Shown here piece by piece: positions 62,444 to 64,000 of a stretch of DNA of 64,000 nt; position 1 is the stretch's first letter; every line of letters begins with the position of its first letter. Under the pieces are notes generated by a model. That model had not been told where the DNA came from and made no database searches. It saw nothing but the letters and a program-made list of their open reading frames with translations. The position numbers and the translations under genes were made by a program. This DNA is from Leucobacter luti (lineage in GTDB: Bacteria > Actinomycetota > Actinomycetes > Actinomycetales > Microbacteriaceae). The stretch spans positions 372,001-436,000 of the forward strand of contig NZ_SHKI01000004.1 in NCBI RefSeq assembly GCF_004217175.1, read 5' to 3'.

Positions 62444-62511
62444 GCTCTTTTCGCGCGGCTGCTCTTTTCGCGCGGCTGCTCGTTCTGCGCGACTGCTCGT
62501 TCGTGCGGCCG
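62444..62511. repeat. 17-bp tandem repeat, four copies
   Basis: gctcttttcgcgcggct occurs twice perfectly at 62444 and 62461, followed by two diverged copies at 62478 and 62495. It is non-coding and lies in the leader or promoter region of the pilus operon. Confidence 0.8.
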
Positions 62512-62540
62512 CGGCCTCGCAGCAGCGCGCGGGAAAACAA

Positions 62541-62580
62541 CAGCGCGCGGCGGCCCGGAAATCCGGACCGCCGCGCGCTG
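62541..62580 (-). terminator. Terminator of the cold-shock/DUF3027 unit
   Basis: A 19-bp stem with one mismatch (62541-62559 with 62562-62580, outer arm cagcgcgcggcgg) closed by two bases, so the true loop is larger. On the minus strand it is followed by TTGTTTTCCC. It lies 24 bases past the DUF3027 stop. Confidence 0.8.
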
Positions 62581-62604
62581 CCTGCGGGGCTGAGCTCCGC
62601 CGCG

Positions 62605-63336
62605 CTACTCTTCCTCGTCGTCCGAGTCGTCGTCGAACAGCTCGGTGTCGTCAGCCTCGTCGTCGAGATCCTCGTCGTCGTCGCGATCGTCGTCGTCATC
62701 GTCATCGTCGCTGCCGTGCAGCGCGTCGATGTCCACACCGTCGAGCTCGTCGTCGAAGTCGCTGAAGTCGTTGTCCATGAGGTCGTCCGCTGCGTCGTCG
62801 TCAAGTTCGGCGGCGGCGTCCTCGGCGGCCGCCGACTCCTCGGCGGCTTGCCGCGCCTGGCCCTCGCGGTACTGCGCGAGGCGCTCAGACCAGGGCACCC
62901 AGTCGGGGGCCACCACTGCGCCCTCGCCGGGCAGCAGCTCCACCTCAAGCACGGTCACGGGGGACGCCTCGTCCACGCGAGTGAGCGCCGCGGCCCAGTG
63001 CCAGCCCGGGTAGCCCGGCAGGCGGCACTCGAAGAACAGCGTCACGAGGTGCTCGTCGTGCACTTCGAAGCCACCGTCGGCACCGATCGTATCGGCGCCT
63101 GTGATCTCCTCGAGGGCGGCACGCGCCTGGCTGCGCGCGGCCAGCAGCGCCGGATCCGGCTCGCTGGGAGTCGCCGGCTCCTCGGGGACAGCGGCCGTTT
63201 CGGATGCGTCCTCCGACTCCGGTGCGGTTTCCGTCTCGGGCCCAGCTTCCGTCTCGGGTGCGAGCGCCGCAGCCTCGACCGGTGCGGCCTCCGTGGTCTG
63301 CGCCTCGTCGAGGGCGCCCTCGTGCGGCTCAGACAT
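62605..63336 (-). CDS. DUF3027 family protein
   Basis: A 243-residue protein. A Glu/Pro/Ala-rich N-terminus (about 1-55) precedes the DUF3027 core with PGYPGWHWAAALTRVDEASP and EGAVVAPDWVPWSERLAQYR. The last 60 residues are almost all Asp and Glu (ELDDDAADDLMDNDFSDFDD). The acidic tail resembles that of RNA-polymerase- or nucleoid-associated actinobacterial proteins, but the role is unknown. The ATG at 63336 overlaps the cold-shock gene stop by eight bases, so the two are coupled. Confidence 0.88.
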   Translation of the reverse strand: MSEPHEGALDEAQTTEAAPVEAAALAPETEAGPETETAPESEDASETAAVPEEPATPSEPDPALLAARSQARAALEEITGADTIGADGGFEVHDEHLVTLFFECRLPGYPGWHWAAALTRVDEASPVTVLEVELLPGEGAVVAPDWVPWSERLAQYREGQARQAAEESAAAEDAAAELDDDAADDLMDNDFSDFDDELDGVDIDALHGSDDDDDDDDRDDDEDLDDEADDTELFDDDSDDEEE

Positions 63337-63706
63337 CGAAATCATCCGCGACCGCGCGCAGCATCGACGCGAGCTGACGCGACTGCGCCCGCTCCGGGTA
63401 CTGGCCATTCTTCAACCGACCGCCGAGCCCATCAAGCAGCTTCACGAGGTCCTCGATGATCACGGCCATCTCGTCAGCGGACTTTCGGCTGCGCTTCGCG
63501 AGCTTGGGAGTGTCGAGGATCCGGACCGACAGCGCCTGGGGTCCGCGGCGCCCATCGGCGACGCTGTACTCGACGCGAGTCCCCGGCTGCACTTCCTGCC
63601 CCTCGGGCAGCACCGACGCGTGCAGGTAGACCTGTTCGCCGTCCTCGCCCTGGATAAAACCGAAGCCTTTCGCCTCGTCATAGAACCTGACCTTGCCGTT
63701 CGGCAT
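63329..63706 (-). CDS. Cold-shock domain protein with C-terminal extension
   Basis: A 125-residue protein. Residues 1-65 form a cold-shock domain with GKVRFYDEAKGFGFIQGEDG (RNP1-like) and VYLHASVL (RNP2-like). A helical extension of about 55 residues (KSADEMAVIIEDLVKLLDGL) follows and is typical of this actinobacterial subgroup, not of CspA. It binds single-stranded nucleic acid. The coupled DUF3027 protein may act with it. Confidence 0.92.
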   Translation of the reverse strand: MPNGKVRFYDEAKGFGFIQGEDGEQVYLHASVLPEGQEVQPGTRVEYSVADGRRGPQALSVRILDTPKLAKRSRKSADEMAVIIEDLVKLLDGLGGRLKNGQYPERAQSRQLASMLRAVADDFDV

Positions 63707-63842
63707 GCCTCGTCCCTTCCGTCTCGGCGGGCGTTATCCCGCCAACGCGCTTCGTGGCGGACGGCAGGCGCCCGCATATCCACACGAGTCTACCGTTCAT
63801 TCATCCGCCCGCGATGAGGAAGGACCCGGTAAAATATGACGG

Positions 63843-64000
63843 ATGTCCACTGAAGCAAACTCCCCATCGCTGATTGAGCGGATCCTGGCGTACGCGTCGC
63901 TCGGGATCATCGCCGTCGCGCTGCTCTCGTTTTTCGTCACGCTGATCGTGGGGATGAACGACCGGCAGGCAATGGCGGACGGCCTGTGGCCCGTCGTCTA
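63843..64000 (+). CDS. Small membrane protein, start only (cut by window end)
   Basis: The frame starts MSTEANSPSLIERILAYASL and runs into one membrane helix (IIAVALLSFFVTLIVG) and is still open at the last base. A TAAAAT box (63830-63835) ends seven bases before the ATG, so it is probably leaderless. Short proteins of this kind stand beside the cold-shock gene in related actinobacteria by recollection; no function is known. Confidence 0.65.
   Translation, partial: MSTEANSPSLIERILAYASLGIIAVALLSFFVTLIVGMNDRQAMADGLWPVV

Larger units (their letters stand above)
62302..62604. other. Intergenic region upstream of the pilus operon
   Basis: 303 bases between DUF3027 and the adhesin hold no gene. 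Near the adhesin lie several ggggaac/gttcccc segments in direct and inverted order (62310-62375), which could bind a regulator. Further away are a 17-bp tandem repeat and the DUF3027 terminator. Confidence 0.5.

Overview
The window is about 64 kb of high-GC chromosomal DNA. It looks like a Gram-positive actinobacterium, most probably a Microbacteriaceae member such as a Leucobacter-like organism. The evidence is a mycothiol synthase (mshD), actinobacterial DUF3073 and DUF3027 proteins, an NlpC/P60 gene behind MtrA-like boxes, a DtxR-type regulator, sortase-assembled pili, and many start codons 6-7 nt downstream of a TANNNT -10 box (leaderless mRNAs). The family-level assignment is inference; no rRNA or species marker lies in the window.

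Layout. 0-3.1 kb: DUF3073, gpmA, the folate-binding protein YgfZ and two small membrane proteins. 3.2-12.3 kb: a tightly overlapped block glnR-mshD-ppk-mutT1, then pstS-pstC-pstA-pstB behind a PHO box, linking nitrogen regulation, mycothiol, polyphosphate and phosphate uptake. 12.4-22.6 kb: an APC permease, tRNA-Lys, an SDR protein with an altered active site, a frameshifted HTH gene, a MocR regulator, a LysE exporter, a CDF metal exporter with an ArsR regulator, and a methyltransferase. 22.7-23.2 kb: three tandem structured repeats next to tRNA-Ala, each with a long hairpin, a copy of the tRNA 3' end and a terminator. 23.2-38 kb: a coiled-coil membrane protein, a 12-unit 19-bp minisatellite, GNAT, galU, formyl-THF cyclo-ligase, FmdB, a 1260-residue helicase-like protein with a nuclease-like tail, a uracil permease, a cupin and FAD amine-oxidase pair, and an EamA-CYTH fusion.

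38.1-50.3 kb is the most interesting metabolic region. Nine co-directional minus-strand genes encode a 560-residue protein, an IclR regulator, a DUF3726-like protein, an M19-like protein, an ABC transporter of three genes, a ThDP enzyme and an aldehyde dehydrogenase. They diverge from a GlcD-type flavin dehydrogenase and a RidA protein. A 31-bp dyad overlaps the divergent promoter. The set suggests an undescribed catabolic route: uptake, oxidation of a 2-hydroxy or amino acid to a 2-oxo acid, ThDP-dependent decarboxylation, and aldehyde oxidation. The substrate is not known.

50.4-64 kb: small membrane proteins, tRNA-Arg, an NlpC/P60 hydrolase, gdhA, a DtxR-family regulator, serC, a SpaA-type pilus operon (vWA tip adhesin, backbone pilin, class C sortase), DUF3027, a cold-shock protein, and the start of a small membrane protein cut by the window end.
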